Below the pieces are notes generated by a model. That model saw only the letters and a program-made list of their open reading frames with translations. It ran no database searches and was not told the origin of the DNA. A stretch of 64,000 nt of DNA from Austropuccinia psidii (lineage: Eukaryota > Basidiomycota > Pucciniomycetes > Pucciniales > Sphaerophragmiaceae), in assembly GCA_023105745.1 (NCBI GenBank), contig JALGQZ010000001.1, forward strand, positions 57,183,437 to 57,247,436, given 5' to 3'. A program made the translations under genes and the position numbers. Shown here one piece after another: positions 24,000-36,793 of this stretch (its first letter is position 1; each line of letters opens with the position of its first letter).

Positions 24000-25734
24000 T
24001 GTAAGGTTTTTCTATGAAACCCTTTATAATATTACTATTAATAAAGAGTACTATGACTGTTTTAATCAAATATAATAATTAAATGTATTATAACCACAAG
24101 TAAATTCTTACTTTCTCCATTATTTCTTTTACTTGTTGAAGACTACCAGTTATCATAGCAGTAAGATTTAATTATATACTAGAATAAATTACAAGAAGTA
24201 TTCTTATTAAAAGTTCTTTCTAAAATAACATAAAATAATTTTAACTAATAAGCATCTTTTATAAGTATAATTATATTCAATTTTTGAAGTAATATTTCAG
24301 GAAAAATCTTTAATAATTGATCAAACACTCACTAATACTCAAAAAATACTTTGAAAAGATTCAGAAGATTAATTTGATATATTATTTGTGGATTTATAGG
24401 ATTGAAATTGATTTATAACAGTAATAGCACAATATAACAGTGGTGCACTATTGTTAATATTTTATCTCTTTTGTTTCAAACTCTTCTCATTGATTTAAAA
24501 ATATAAAAATCATCAAGAAAAGATGTTAACTAATACTTACTTGTTGGTACTAATGATAATATTGAGTAATAAGATGATGTTTGACAAAACAGCAAAATTA
24601 GGTCTCTTTTAGGTCTACAGAAGCTCAAATATGCATTCAATCGAGAAGCCTAGACTCACAGTGAGTGACAAGCCTTTTACCTTATTTGGTTTAATGATTA
24701 CATCAGCTTTATTCATGTAATATTATCATAATTACTCAATAAAGCTAATTTACATGACTAACAAACCATTTATTCTTAATAAATAAAGAAGTAAAAACTG
24801 TAAATCTTCTTTTATCTCAAAATTAAAATTATTTTCTCAAATTTATCAATTTTATTGGAAATTTAATCACAGGTTGTATTTTCAATTAATTTTCAAATTT
24901 TTTACCTCATTTCTGCATAGAAAATCAGATAGTACAGTTATGGCTGGTTCCTATGAGTTAAATTCATGGATACTAATTTAAAAAGGGTTCATTTACTCTT
25001 TTTTTAGTTTATCTATGGAAAATGATTAATGATAGACATGGATACAGGAGTTAGAGTTGCTCATTACCTCCTTGTCACATCAAAATAGCAGCTTATTTGC
25101 TATTTTATCATTATTTAGTGATATTTTGACTTGGTAAAAAGGTTCCCAAAAGGCTTTAATAGACTAATTGAGACATGATAAGCTACTCGTCCAATATTAA
25201 GGGATTTCCACACCTCAGAGGCCTCAGAAGCTGGGTACCCTGGCTCTCTTTGATTCCTTTTGTCCCCCTTAGCTGATTCCACATCAAAAATGGTAACTCA
25301 GGCTTCTAGACTGATATCCACTATGTGTTTCAAAGCTGTATGTAATACTAAAGTAATCTTAAGTACCACAAAAGTGCATAAAACTATTCTTATTTCATAT
25401 GTAACATGGTATTTCTCACATTCTCATTATTTTGGAATGAAATTTAGAATAAAAAACATTTTCACAATTTTTTTATGTGGTATTGATTATAACGATCTCA
25501 TAGGTTCAATTAGGTATTATTCACTCTATTGAGTTAACCTAAATGAAGGCTTGTGTAGAGCTTAAATCTGGTGTTAAATCCATGGATTTACCTGAAAAAG
25601 TTATTCATCTTTTCTTAAATGAAAATTGATGAATTTTGGATATATGCACAAACTATGGGCTATGCATAGTTCAAAAGTTATTTTATATTTATTATTGTCT
25701 ATTTGGGGATGTAAAATATACCTCAAGTCTCACA
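24000..25734 (-). repeat. 5' LTR of B1
   Basis: This 1735-bp LTR has plus-strand ends TGTAAG at 24000 and CTCACA at 25734, so it starts TGTGAG on the element's own strand. It supplies the uninterrupted counterpart of the LTR that received the MULE. The GTTTC target duplication follows directly at 25735-25739. Confidence 0.85.
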
Positions 25735-25969
25735 GTTTCACTTTACAATCACTTATCACCCTGGCTACATACCTAATCTTCCAGATTCCCTGACACAATG
25801 TAACAACATTTGCACAAGAGGGGGGATTTCATCAGCAGTAATCCATTAAATTTTCAACAATGACAAATTTAAACCCTCAAAGTGTTTTTCTGTCAAGGTG
25901 GAATAAATTCCAAGAATGTTTGGCAAGACATTCAATAAAAAATTATCCTTCAATATTTGAGAAAGGGTG
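25735..25969 (+). pseudogene. A1 RNase H/integrase segment between two insertions
   Basis: Sequence resumes at the A1 insertion point. The stretch with 'caatcacttatcaccctggctacatac' corresponds to A2 'tatcacttacttccctggtgaccc' near 44548-44570, and the continuation reaches the counterpart of A2 44800. It ends at the LTR edge at 25970. Confidence 0.75.
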
Positions 25970-27637
25970 TGTCACAGGGGCTCTTATGGAAGAAAGAGTG
26001 GCCTGGCACTCAGGAATCAAGAACGCACTTGGAGGGCTCCAAAGGATATAAGAAATAATAATTATTATATTTCTTTAAAGAAGTATAAGGGAAAAGACAA
26101 GTATGCCAAAGATAAAAGAAAAGATAAGAAGCCAAAGGCCAAAGATAATAATAGAAGCCAACCAAGTGAATCCTCAATTCACTCTTTCAATCTGCAAGAA
26201 AAGGAAATGTAATTAGCAAAGGATATGACCACCAATATCCACTGACAGGCGAGGAAGAAAAAGAGGAAGGTTCTGAATGACTGACTTAAGATTATCGGTA
26301 TTAACTTTAATAAAGTAAAAGAAAATAAATATAAAAAAATGCAGTATATTAATTAACTGAGGAAAAAGTCCCCAGGTGCTGAAAGGTCGCCAGTATATGT
26401 GAAAAGTTGAAAGACTGATCCTGGAAGGTGAGTCACCAGCTGTATTGTCTGAATTAGGTGAATACAAATCTGGCCATCTTGAAATTTGAGCTGTGTGACT
26501 GAATTCCCACAGTGGAATATGAATTGGCCCAATTGGGCCAAGTACGTACAGGTTGATTTATTGCCGCCTGTATGGACCAATTAAGTTGTCCAAGGAGTAT
26601 TGAAATACTTGATTCCTTGAAAACTGATTGAAATAATTTATAACCTCTGAGAATGGCCCTTGGAATAATCCTGAATGAATTGCCAACCCACCTCCTGTCG
26701 GGCCAGGTGATTGGGATTCTTGAATGATCCTTTTATTGCGGCCATGGATTGCCAGACTGATGAGTTAAAAGGTCCTCCTTTGAAATGGGTGTTGTATTTT
26801 GGAACCTTGATTTCAAAAGATGAAATTGGGTCTTGAAAATGTCACCATTAAATTGCTGAGCAAAAATGGTGCATAATGGTATATAATACCATATATGCAC
26901 CACTCCTGCAACCTTGAGTACGGGATGCATGGAGGAGTAGAAGGATTGAGATGAGCAGATCTGGTGGCCTCTGGTGGGTACCAGGGGCCATTGGCTGAAA
27001 GGTGGTCCATGGTGATCCTGGGCCAAAAAGGGTCCTATGGTGGTTTATGGCCATTTTGGTGCCATGGTGATTTGTGGCCAAATTTGGCTCAGGTGGGCCC
27101 AATTGTGGTTTGGGACCCACCTGGCCTTGGGGGCTAGTGGGCTGCCCCTTTGTCCCCTTTTTTCCTCATAGGATTAGGCCAAAAGAGGCCTAATTGGCCC
27201 ACAGACTGCGGACCATGATTACAGCCCATGGGCCGTAGAGGCCAAAGGGGGCCTAAATGGCCCAAAAAGGCCATTTAGGCCAGGACCCCCCTAATTAAAA
27301 GGGTTGGCCCTAAACCAATGATGAGGGCTAGGGGACCCAGGACCCCCCTAATTAAAAGGGTTTGCCCTAAACCAATGATGAGGGCTAGGGGACCCAGGAC
27401 CCCCTAGAAGACAGAGAAATGCACCAGCTCCAAAAAGAAAGATAGAGGCCTGGGGGTTGAGGGTATGGGAATTGGCCAAGGATGCCAATGATGGCAGGGT
27501 ATGGCCTGAGGCCATAGAGCACAAGAGGGGGCCAAATTGGCCATGAAGATATGGTGTGGCCAATTGGCCCCTACTTGGTCTCAGGTTGGAATTGCCACAA
27601 CATCAATAGAGGAGGGTCATTCTTCGTGGTTGTGACA
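25970..27637 (-). mobile_element. Family A solo LTR, minus strand
   Basis: This 1668-bp LTR has ends TGTCACAGGGGC and GGTTGTGACA. It is homologous, in inverse orientation, to the A2 LTRs. It is flanked by GGGTG (25965-25969) and AGGTG (27638-27642), a 5-bp target duplication with one mismatch. The A1 integrase-region sequence continues on both sides as in A2 44790-44830, with no internal element sequence, so it is a solo LTR left by LTR-LTR recombination. The middle part is GC-rich with many GGCC motifs. Open frames read across it are not genes. Confidence 0.85.
27282..27407. repeat. 57-bp tandem repeat, two full units plus a partial third
   Basis: Units start at 27282, 27339 and 27396, each beginning AGGACCCCC and containing TAATTAAAAGGG and CCAATGATGAGGGCTAGGGG. 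The first two units differ by a single base or so. The A2 LTRs lack this expansion, so it arose in this copy or its subfamily. Confidence 0.85.
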
Positions 27638-29000
27638 AGGTGAATATGTTGAATATTATTGTTTTTATACTTCTTCCAAGCTTCTTCCCTTCAAAGATTA
27701 GTTGTTGATTCCAAATTATCCCACAATTCAACTCAATATACTACAACATTTCCATGACTCTCACCTCCCTGGCCACCCTGCTCAAGAGAAAAATCTTAAG
27801 CTTTTCAAGTGGTATTTCCACTGGTCCCAAATCACTTAATTCATCCTTTCAACAGCTCTCAAGAAACAACAACATCCATCACAAGAAGTTCATACTTCTC
27901 AAACCTTATTCAATTCAAGGTTTTCCTCGGATTTTTCTCTCAATGGAATTTGTCACTCACATTTTCTGGTAAAACATGTTTGAGTAAATCCTGGTCATAG
28001 CAGAAATATTATCCAAAATTGAGGTATCAATTTCAACAGTTTCTTCAATCATGTCTCTTAATTTGGCTTATTTATTTATCAAGGATATTTTATCCAAAAA
28101 TCACCCTTGAAAAAACATTTTCAGTAACATATTTTCTCTTGTTTTTCTTTTTTTGGACCAATTATTGTCAGAAGCCCAAAATTTCAAGCAATATTTCATC
28201 TTCTTATCATCCTAAAGCTGTTGGACAGACAGGAAGGTTTAATAGCCTTCTAAAAAACTATCTTCAGATGTATGTTAGCTATCATAAATACAATTGGCAC
28301 AGATTTCTCTCTCTGGATTCATTTTAATATAATAATTATAACCACTCTTTAACCAAGAAATAACCCTTTTTCACTGTTTATGAAAGAGCTTCTCAGCTCA
28401 AATCAGGTAGCATAACTCAAGGAACACCTTCTGGAAAGTTATCTTTATGAATACAATCATTACAAAAATATGTCAAGAGAGAACTTGAATTTTTCATAAA
28501 CAGGCTTAAGAGGTATAAATAGAAAAGTAGATTAAGTCCACCTGCTTTAAATACTGGTGATACAGAATTCCTTTCTTTCAAGAACATTCAATCAACAATA
28601 ACCATAAAGACACTCTCAGAAAGGAAGTTGGTACCCTTTTTAATCTTAGATGAAGCTATCTCCTGTGCATATAGCACCAATCTCCCAAAGAAATGAAATT
28701 CATTCAATCTTTTCTTCCATATTATTATCCTTGAGCCTTTAAAGACATAATAAATACCAAATTTCAATAAAGATCCTCCTACAATCATATTAGAAGGGTG
28801 GGATTAATGATAAGTCTCTCAGGTCTTATATTCAAATCTCAGAAGAGGGAAATTATGGTTTTTGGTAGAGTAAAAAGCACTCACTAAAGATGCAGAAAGA
28901 TTAACTTGGGTATCAGTTGAAACCCTCATGAACTCCCCTGAACGTTTCAAGGACTTACATCAATCATAAGCTGACAAGAAAGGACAAAACTCCCCTATAG
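27638..29000 (+). pseudogene. A1 integrase and chromodomain remnant, right part
   Basis: Collinear with A2 44830-46140. Recognisable parts are the HHCC/finger counterpart (27754-27972), the core region 27900-28330, the C-terminal domain 28330-28620 and a chromodomain counterpart at 28797-29000. No long frame survives. 29000-29748 corresponds to the non-coding tail before the 3' LTR in A2. Confidence 0.65.
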
Positions 29001-29748
29001 CTTATTTTTTTGGATTTCTGGTTATAGGAAAGGGGCCCACAATTAAGTTCCTGCCTATTCTGAACTTCCATTGGAACTTCAATGATAATTGTTGTCAGAA
29101 TAACCTTGGAATTTCTGTGAGCCCTTTTCAATTCTTTGGACACAGGACTCTGGCCAATATTTAAGCTTCACCTCCAAATTCATGGTCATTTTCACTAAGT
29201 AAAATAGAAAATTGCTTTTTTACTTTCATTTCCAATTCTTTGTTAAATTCAATTCATTTTTTCATAAAGTTATTTTTCTTTTATGGCACTTGAAGAGTGG
29301 CAATTAGCCAAAGTAAGTTGCTCTACTGCTGTGTACTTCTCTGAGGGTTCTACCATCTGTTAAAGCATTAGCTAGTCCACTCTGTGAAAATATTCCATAA
29401 ATATTTACTTTCCAGATTTTTTATTTAGTAAAACTCAATCATTTACCTCTGTTATCAATATTTGAACCTCCTCATCCTTCATTTATTTCTTCTTAATTTT
29501 CTTTTATTATGTTATTTTCATTTAATTCAACCTTCATCAAACCGTTACAATTCCAACAAGTGTGGAAGCAAATCTCAAAATGATATTGAGCACTACCCAG
29601 ATTTTCTGCCAACCTTCATATCAATTTTGATTTTATCCTCAAAAATTCCTCCTCTTCAATCCCTTGCCAAAATTCATTTCTATTATCTTCAAACAGGCTT
29701 TACCTCTTAGTGGTTACCAGGAGCTCAGATTTAAAGGAAGAGAGGTAC

Positions 29749-31029
29749 TTTCACAATCATAGACAATCACACCCCTCGCATTAAATTATGGCAATTCTTT
29801 TCCATATTCATTTTATGGAGATTAGGCCATATTCATCCTTTGTGGCTTGAGTGATAATTTCATCCTCTGGAGCCAACCAAGAACTGTCTTTGTCCATTTT
29901 GGTAATTTCCCATGAAAGTAAAATTGAGCCGAAAGTACTTTATTTGGAAATTTGGCTTCAAATGGAGTTTTGTAAAGTTTGGCTTTAATTCTATTCTCCT
30001 ATCAAACAAAGTAAATATTCCCGAATGTTCATATTGGAATATCTGGGCTGTATTGGGAGTTTTGTCAATTTTTATTTAGGCTTTTATAGGCCAAAGCACC
30101 CAGAATGCTACTAAAGCTATGAAATTCAATTTCTTTCATTTTCCAGGGCAATCCTCCAGGAAACCTTTTTCTTCCTTTTCCTTTAATAACCCTAAGTTCC
30201 ATAAATCATGTTATACCCCATTATGCAAATTCTTTCACCAGCAATCCAATGGTGACATATTCAATGGTCTATTATACAATTTGAAATACCTTTCCAGCCC
30301 TCAAGGCACAATATTTTAAAAGGAAAACTCAGGGTTAAAGAACAAGTGTTGTTATCAACACCAAACACCTGCTTCATGAAGTATTGGTGAATTTCAAATA
30401 TACACTATTCACTAAATACTGTCAATTCTTATTTCAAAGGATATTCAAGATGCAGTTTCAAATTAGTTTTCTAGTGTCAGAGCTCAATCAATCTGCTTTT
30501 CTACCACACTAATCTGATATAGTCTTCTTCAATAGAATACTTTATTACAACCACAGACCCTGAAAAGATTATTCAACACAGATTATTTGTGCAAAAAAGT
30601 AAATGAACCTCCAGGGGTTTCATGAAGTGATCTAGATCTCAACCTTTCACATATACCAGCCTCCCTTCAGCCCTGGGGTATTTTTCCCCAGTTAATTAAT
30701 CTACTAATGTTTATTCTTGATTGTATTTTTTTAATCTCAATATTGAAGATTGATGTTATTAATTCAGTCATTTCCCACCTTTTTTCATCTGTTCAGTGGA
30801 TATTTGTGGTAATATATTCTACTTATTTCCTTTTTACTTCTAAAAGGTTAAAAAAGTGATTAAGTACCTACTTGGTTGGCCCTTTGCCATTGGATTTCTC
30901 TCACTTTCATTTCTTATTTTCCTTGAATTTTCTTATGAAAGAAATTTATCAATCTTGAATTATTCCAAGTGAGCTCCCTGATTTCTAAGCTGCAGTTCAT
31001 TCTTGTTTTCCCCAAGTACCCCTGTGACA
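29749..31029 (+). repeat. 3' LTR of A1
   Basis: The left end TTTCACAATC corresponds to TGTCACAACC in A2. The right end CCCCTGTGACA stops at 31029. At 1281 bp it lacks most of the GGCC-rich middle segment present in A2. It keeps the conserved CCCCAGTTAATTAAT block at 30687-30700. The A1 element ends here. Confidence 0.75.
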
Positions 31030-31999
31030 CCCAAAGTTTGGGACTATTTTGAATTACCAATTAGGTCAAACAATACTCAGGCTCTCAAATCAAAATTCTG
31101 GTTGTTCCAATTCCTCCACAGATTTCTTTCCTTCAATTTAAATTTTGATTTTCATTGAAACCCATTTCTTATCTATATCCCACTTTATTTTCCAAATACA
31201 AAAGCCTCTTTATGGTATAGAAACTTTTTTTCAAGGTTATTGAATTTAGAAAAATATTCTGTTTTTATTTTGGAAGAAATTTCATTTATATTTATTTGAA
31301 GTTTTGTTGGGTTAAAATAAAACAAAAGTAGCGAAAGGAAAATTTTTGATTCATTTTTTTCTTGAAATATGGGTCAAGTGTAAAAAAATCGATTTCAAAA
31401 ATAACAGTTCTGAAGAAAAAAAATTGAGATTCACATTTTCATGAGCTTCAGTTTTGTTATATAAATGAATTTATATCTAGATATATTAGAGATATTAGTT
31501 ATATTTTGCATGATTTTATCTTTTATTTAAGTAGAAAAAGCTTTACAGAAGTGATCATTTGAGCCTTTTTAAGAAAAAATGGGTTTCACTCTATATAAGA
31601 TTATATAAAATGAAAATTTATTGAATCTTAAAATAATGAATACAAAATTTCTAAAACTCAAAAATTTAGTTTAAATTCTTTTTATTTTCAGCTCAAAAAA
31701 AAAGACTTTGATATAAGTTATTTTTATTCAACCCTTTAAACTCAAAATCAAAAGCTTTCTAATTTCTTCTTATTGATTTTTATGAATGATTCAAGTATGG
31801 CTTCCAAATTATAAATTGGAGGTTAGGATGTCAATTTGGTGCTTTTCAGATCCAATCGTTATTTTTTGGCTCCTTCGACCATTTCCTTTTTATAATGCTC
31901 TTTTGCATCTTTGAATCTATCAATTCTAAATTCTGTTTTAATATTTCTTATTGAAATCATCTTTATTCCAATTTCTTTCCATCCAAGGCATAATTTATC
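31030..31999. other. AT-rich spacer, nothing recognised
   Basis: No open frame with recognisable homology. The minus frame at 31859-32059 overlaps the start of the next LTR and is probably chance. Confidence 0.5.
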
Positions 32000-33130
32000 T
32001 GTCACAAGGGGCCCTTGGAAAAAAAGAGTTTCCTTGGGCTGATGAATCATGGGACTCACCTGGAAGACTCAAAATAATGAAAGAAGTAAGGAAAGGAATT
32101 TTTTTCTTTAATGAGAAAATTTAATTACAACATGACAAAAATAAGAAATACAATGACAAAAGAGCCAGCATAAAAGTCATTAATCACTTCTTTAGGAATT
32201 CAGAAGGAGAAAAGGAACTATTTAACAATATTACTACTAATATACACTGAAAAGGAAAACAAGGGGTTATAATGACTGACTCCATAATATCAGTATTTAC
32301 TATAAATATTGAATAAAATGAACATATGAATGAATCTTAGTAGATTAATAAGCTGGGGAAAACCCTCATATGGCTGAAAGGGAGTGTTGCATATGTGAAA
32401 TGTTGGGATCTGGATCACGTCACACTTTAGACCTTGCTGTTTGCAATCCCAGGAGCTGTATTGACTTCTTTGGGGAAATGAACTAGGTTGATTAATCTTT
32501 CCAGGTTCTGTGTTTCAAATACAGGCGTCTATGGAAGAATACTTTATTGGATTAGCTTGGTTTCCGAGGGGTATTTATGGAGCTTTGGAGCTTGAAAAAG
32601 AAATTCCGAAATCCTCTGGAATATTCCTTAAAATGAAACATGTGAGCATTCCCTTGGGAGAATACTGCATATTTTAAATTAACCAAGCTCAGTAGGAGCT
32701 GTCTTAAAATAATTAATGAATTCTCAATTAATTTGACAATGGGAATTCCTCATCAAAATTAGAATCGAATCCCACCTCTCAGGAATAAAAGCTTCTTAGT
32801 AGTGTTGATTTTTTTTTGACTTAAGGGAAAATCCATCTCAGAAATCATATGAAATTAATTTATATCCCGTCTACCATATTATGAAATCCTGTCTTTATAC
32901 CTTGGTCAGTTATCCTAGATTACATCAAGATCTGGAAACCCTTGGCCATGGCAGAAATACTCTTGAAATGCCTCCCTTTGTAATGAATTTTTTTATAACT
33001 TTTATTTAATTTATTTTTGGTTTTAAACCCATCTCTCTTGCTTGAAGAAGGACCTCCTATACATTTCAAGCCCCTCATCCCAAAATAAACTGCATTAAAT
33101 TTTGATTTAATTATGATAAAATGGATGATG
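32000..33130 (-). mobile_element. Decayed family A LTR, minus strand
   Basis: It starts TGTCACAAGGGGCCC at 32000 and aligns with the solo LTR at 25970 onward, including 'gactgactccataatatc-gtattta', 'gattaataagctggggaaaa' and 'aaggacctcct'. The alignment fades after about 33130, so the true right end is unknown. It is older than the solo LTR at 25970. Confidence 0.65.
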
Positions 33131-34970
33131 CATTAGTACTCAGGCTGTGTTAAGTGTTCTGATTAATAAGATCAGAATTCCCTCCCGTTTCTAACTTATT
33201 TTTACTTGAAAAATGGTGAGTTATTCTGTTTCTAAATTTGAGTAAAATAAAAACAATCAATTGACAAAATAAGTGAATTAAGGGTGGAAGTTCAAGAAAT
33301 TTTTACAATTGGATTCCTGAATGGGGTTTTTGGATTATATATTTAGTCTTTTTGGGGGGCAAAGTTAAAAATGAAATGTGATTAATTGTTGATATGAGAA
33401 GCTTAATCAGATTAACAGTGGACTTAATTTATTGAATTTGTGTTCTGTTTGGTAGGTTTAATTCCTATTTTTATAATTAATACTATAATGAATAGCTATA
33501 CTGAAATATTTTTCTCCATAAGCTTTAAGATATAAAGAAGAATACTCTTATTAAAGCTTTTATGAAAAAAATAATATTTAATCCCCTTATAGGCTATCTT
33601 ACTGAACCAATATCACCTTTATATATTCATATAACAGAATTCTATTGATATCTCACCGACTGATTTGTATATCATATCTATACCATTGAAGGTTAATCTA
33701 AGATACCTCTACAATATATCATTATTTTCAAGCTTTTACCCATATTTTTTTCTTTAAAATCTTTCTAGATATATTATCACAGAGCCATGCTCCATATATC
33801 TTGGATTTTTTTACACTATCTACATATTATTGTATATATGTATTACTATCTTTTAGCTTTATTTTATTTAATATAATCTGATGTTACATATTATTTCTCT
33901 TATATTATATTATCCCGAAAATCCTAAACTTTTCCCCAATTAATTTATTGTATTTTTATCTTACCCATATGTTAGTTTATATAATTTTTAATAATAACTA
34001 TATTATTCCCTTTGAGGTGACCTTTTATCTCAATTCTGTAGCTTCATATTACAGAAACATCAAGTTATAGGATATTACCCTTTATAACCTTAGCTTTCTC
34101 ACAATATCTCTATTGAAGAGCTACTCATGTAATCATCAGGATAACATTTGAAGCTATAAGTGCCTTATTCAAAAGTTACTATTACCTCAAAAGCCTCTTT
34201 TTCTGATGAATATGTGGAGCCAAATATCATTCAAAAGAGGGAGAAGATACCAGAAGGTATAACAGAAAAATAATTGATATAAGATTCCTACAAGGTGGCA
34301 TAAATTGATCAAGGCTAACCTTTTTCAATGATTTCATAATGTGGATTAGTTTTTCTGTATAATTTGGGTATTCTTTTATCCCTGTATTATATTTCCCATG
34401 CATTAAATAACTAATATTTTCTTTAACTTTCCTTCTTGATCACATGATGACCCAATGATATAAATAGAGTGTTTTACTTCAATTAAATAAAATCTAATTT
34501 TTGTGACTATATTGTTGTTTTAGTTGAGGTGTTTGAAACATTTAAGGTCGACTCAGTTTTAACTTTCTCATTTACAGATAATTTTTCATTTTCTGTAGCT
34601 TTAAATTTGACTTCTTAAGCTATATCATTAAGTTCTTTGAATTGAATATTTGAATTTTCTTCTTTAAAACCTACTCTTTCAATAAAATTCATCCTTTAAG
34701 CCATGAGATTTTCTGTTTCAATATGTATATTGATGTGGGAATATTCAACAATTATGGATATACCTTCTTTGACCTTTGATTTATTGATTGAAAGAGTTGT
34801 CTGGATATTTACTATTCCTAAAACTACCATTCTAAACTCTGATTGTTGTTGATTCTGAATGAGAAAGCTATATAGTAAAAAATACCACTCTAAAATAATC
34901 TTTCAACCCAGAATTTTGGTTGAAACCCCACTCATCTTTATACCCATTTTAATAACTAAATCACTTTATG
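33131..34970. other. AT-rich stretch, nothing recognised
   Basis: Very AT-rich, with no open frame over 60 codons and no termini or homology to the families in this window that I could detect. Confidence 0.5.
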
Positions 34971-36793
34971 TGTAAGATGTGGAGATGAAACTTTGCTTAT
35001 AAATCAAGTACTTTTCCTTTGCTCAAAATTTGATTAAACATAGTAAATTCTAATATTTTCAAAAAGAAAATACACCAAATTTATTTTTTTGAAGTTTTTT
35101 AGTATAATACAACAGTATTATAAAGATTTATTTTTTTTTCCAAAAGTATTATAAATATTTATTTTTTTACCAACAATAAAAATTCATCCAAAAATACTGT
35201 AAAGGAGATATTTAAGGCTACAAAAGAAATTTCTTTAAAAAATATTCAATTAAAATTAATTGAGCAAAGTACTTCAGGAAATTAATACATGCAGAAAGTC
35301 TCTAAGAAGAATATTTAAGATAAAACACACCAAAACGTTACCCAAGTGAGTTTGGAAACAAAGTGACAAAGCTAACAGTGATGAAATATGCTTTAATTTG
35401 CTTTGGGGTGGCTCAAAAGTAGAAATGATGATAATTAGTTTTTCACATTTTTCAAATTTTATACATAATTCAAAAAGGTTTTTTTGAATCATTTCATTGA
35501 TTGGTTTAACAGTGTTTAAGCCAATTATAAAAGGAAAAGATTCTAACATGAAGATAAAATTGGGGCAAAAGAAGACATTCTTTTATAGCCACCAATTTTC
35601 TTACTCCAAAGGTAGAATTTATTCTAATAAGTTGTGAGAGATACTTTGGAAACAGAAAAGACAATTTCTGCATCATTGAACCCTGGTTTGGACAAAAAAG
35701 GTTGGTCTTACCCATTTTTTGCTATTTTCAGCCATTTTAGCCCCTTAAATCAGCCATTTCTCTAGCAATACTTGGTTTAAAGCCTTCAAAACACATCATA
35801 ATGTTTTTAAGAGACAAAAAACCAGTTAAAAGTGTTTTAAAAAGATTTTTTCAACTTAAGGGTAGCTTGACCCTCTTGGCAACAGTTAAAACTTCCCTGG
35901 TTGGTATCAAAACCTCATCATCAATTAAGTCACAGACGCTGTGTCTCAGTTCCAGGCCAAAAGGGATTAGATTTTGCATTAATTTTGAAATTCCACACCT
36001 TCCAGCAAGGAATTTGGGGGATTCTGGCACCCTTAGAGCCAAGATTCCCTGTCCCCCCCCCCAAAAAAAAAATTAATCTTTCCAATTTTTTTTTCTTAAT
36101 TCCTCATCATGTATTAGACTAAACGCTTACATATGTAATTCAATTGAATTTTTATGGTAAACAACTGTAAGAATTGTTTCCACATACTTCAATCCAAGTT
36201 CACTTATGTAATACGCACACACACTTTGACAATTCAATTGAAAGTACTTCAATTCCTCAAAACTTTGAAACTACACTGCAAACCTCATTTTTAAAACAAA
36301 AATTGAAGGTTAACACCACATGTGGTGCGGATTAAATTGAATCTTTGAAGATTTTCTGATTTTCATACAGAAAATACTAAAAACTTAATTTAAGCTTATT
36401 TGGAGTTGAGTTACAGAATTTTCACTCTGAGGTAAACCCACCTGTTTTTTTATGAAGAATCCAATTTTGGAAGAATTTTCATGAATTTCTTGATTGAAAA
36501 AATACTATAATACCTTCAATCAACTTTTCTTCCAAAAAATTTTAGTTTTAATTTTTTTTGTGAAAATTTATTTTTGCTTAATTTTTTCAAGTAAAAATGT
36601 GTTTTGGTAATTTTAAATTTTAATGTAATTTTAATTGTAAATTTTGATTATAAGTTTTAATTTTTTATTCAGAATTTACTTTTGAAATTTAATTTTGTTT
36701 TTATATTTAAAAATAAATTCATTATTTTCAATTATAACTCAATTTTATTATTTATGGTCTTTTGGGTATACAAAAATACCTCTAAGGCTCACA
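34971..36793 (-). mobile_element. Family B (B2) solo LTR, minus strand
   Basis: The plus-strand ends are TGTAAG at 34971 and CTCACA at 36793 (1823 bp). It is the inverse counterpart of the B2 5' LTR at 61093-62895 along its whole length. The flanks do not show the family B primer site or a polypurine tract. The bases next to it are TTATG and TCATG, a near-perfect 5-bp duplication. A solo LTR is therefore the best reading. Frames such as 35801-36076 are not genes. A 14-bp palindrome lies at 36314-36327. Confidence 0.8.

Larger units (their letters stand above)
11408..25734 (-). mobile_element. B1: full-structure minus-strand Ty3 element (family B) hosting a MULE
   Basis: Both LTRs, the primer site, polypurine tract, gag, protease-like, RT, RNase H, integrase and chromodomain-like parts are present in the order expected for a Ty3/chromovirus read on the minus strand. 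The 5' LTR is 24000-25734 and the 3' LTR is 11408-17705, the latter enlarged by a 4.4 kb MULE. The flanking GTTTC duplication is exact. Coding regions are broken and the RT active site reads YIDY rather than YIDD, so the element is defective. The LTRs differ by many substitutions, so the insertion is not recent. Confidence 0.85.
4800..31029 (+). mobile_element. Family A Ty3/chromovirus copy A1, heavily nested and decayed
   Basis: This is the oldest retroelement of the stack. Its parts align in order with the better copy A2 at 37458-48591: 5' LTR to 7563, gag remnants 8200-9360, protease/linker/RT 9440-11407, then RNase H, integrase and chromodomain remnants from 25735 to 29000, and 3' LTR 29749-31029. 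It is split by R1 (5988-7379), by the B1 element (11408-25734) and by a family A solo LTR (25970-27637). At each of the last two sites the A1 sequence resumes where the A2 alignment predicts. The left LTR edge is blurred by divergence, and 4800 is an estimate. Every coding part is broken. Confidence 0.75.

Noticed and set aside
26733..27563. Several minus-strand frames in the 26.7-27.6 kb region
   Set aside because: These are the same LTR sequence read on the minus strand of the solo LTR, with no coding signature.
34971..36793. Reading this LTR as one end of a full minus-strand B2 element
   Set aside because: Neither flank shows the family B primer site, a polypurine tract or gag/pol sequence, and the immediate flanks resemble a 5-bp duplication, so a solo LTR fits better.
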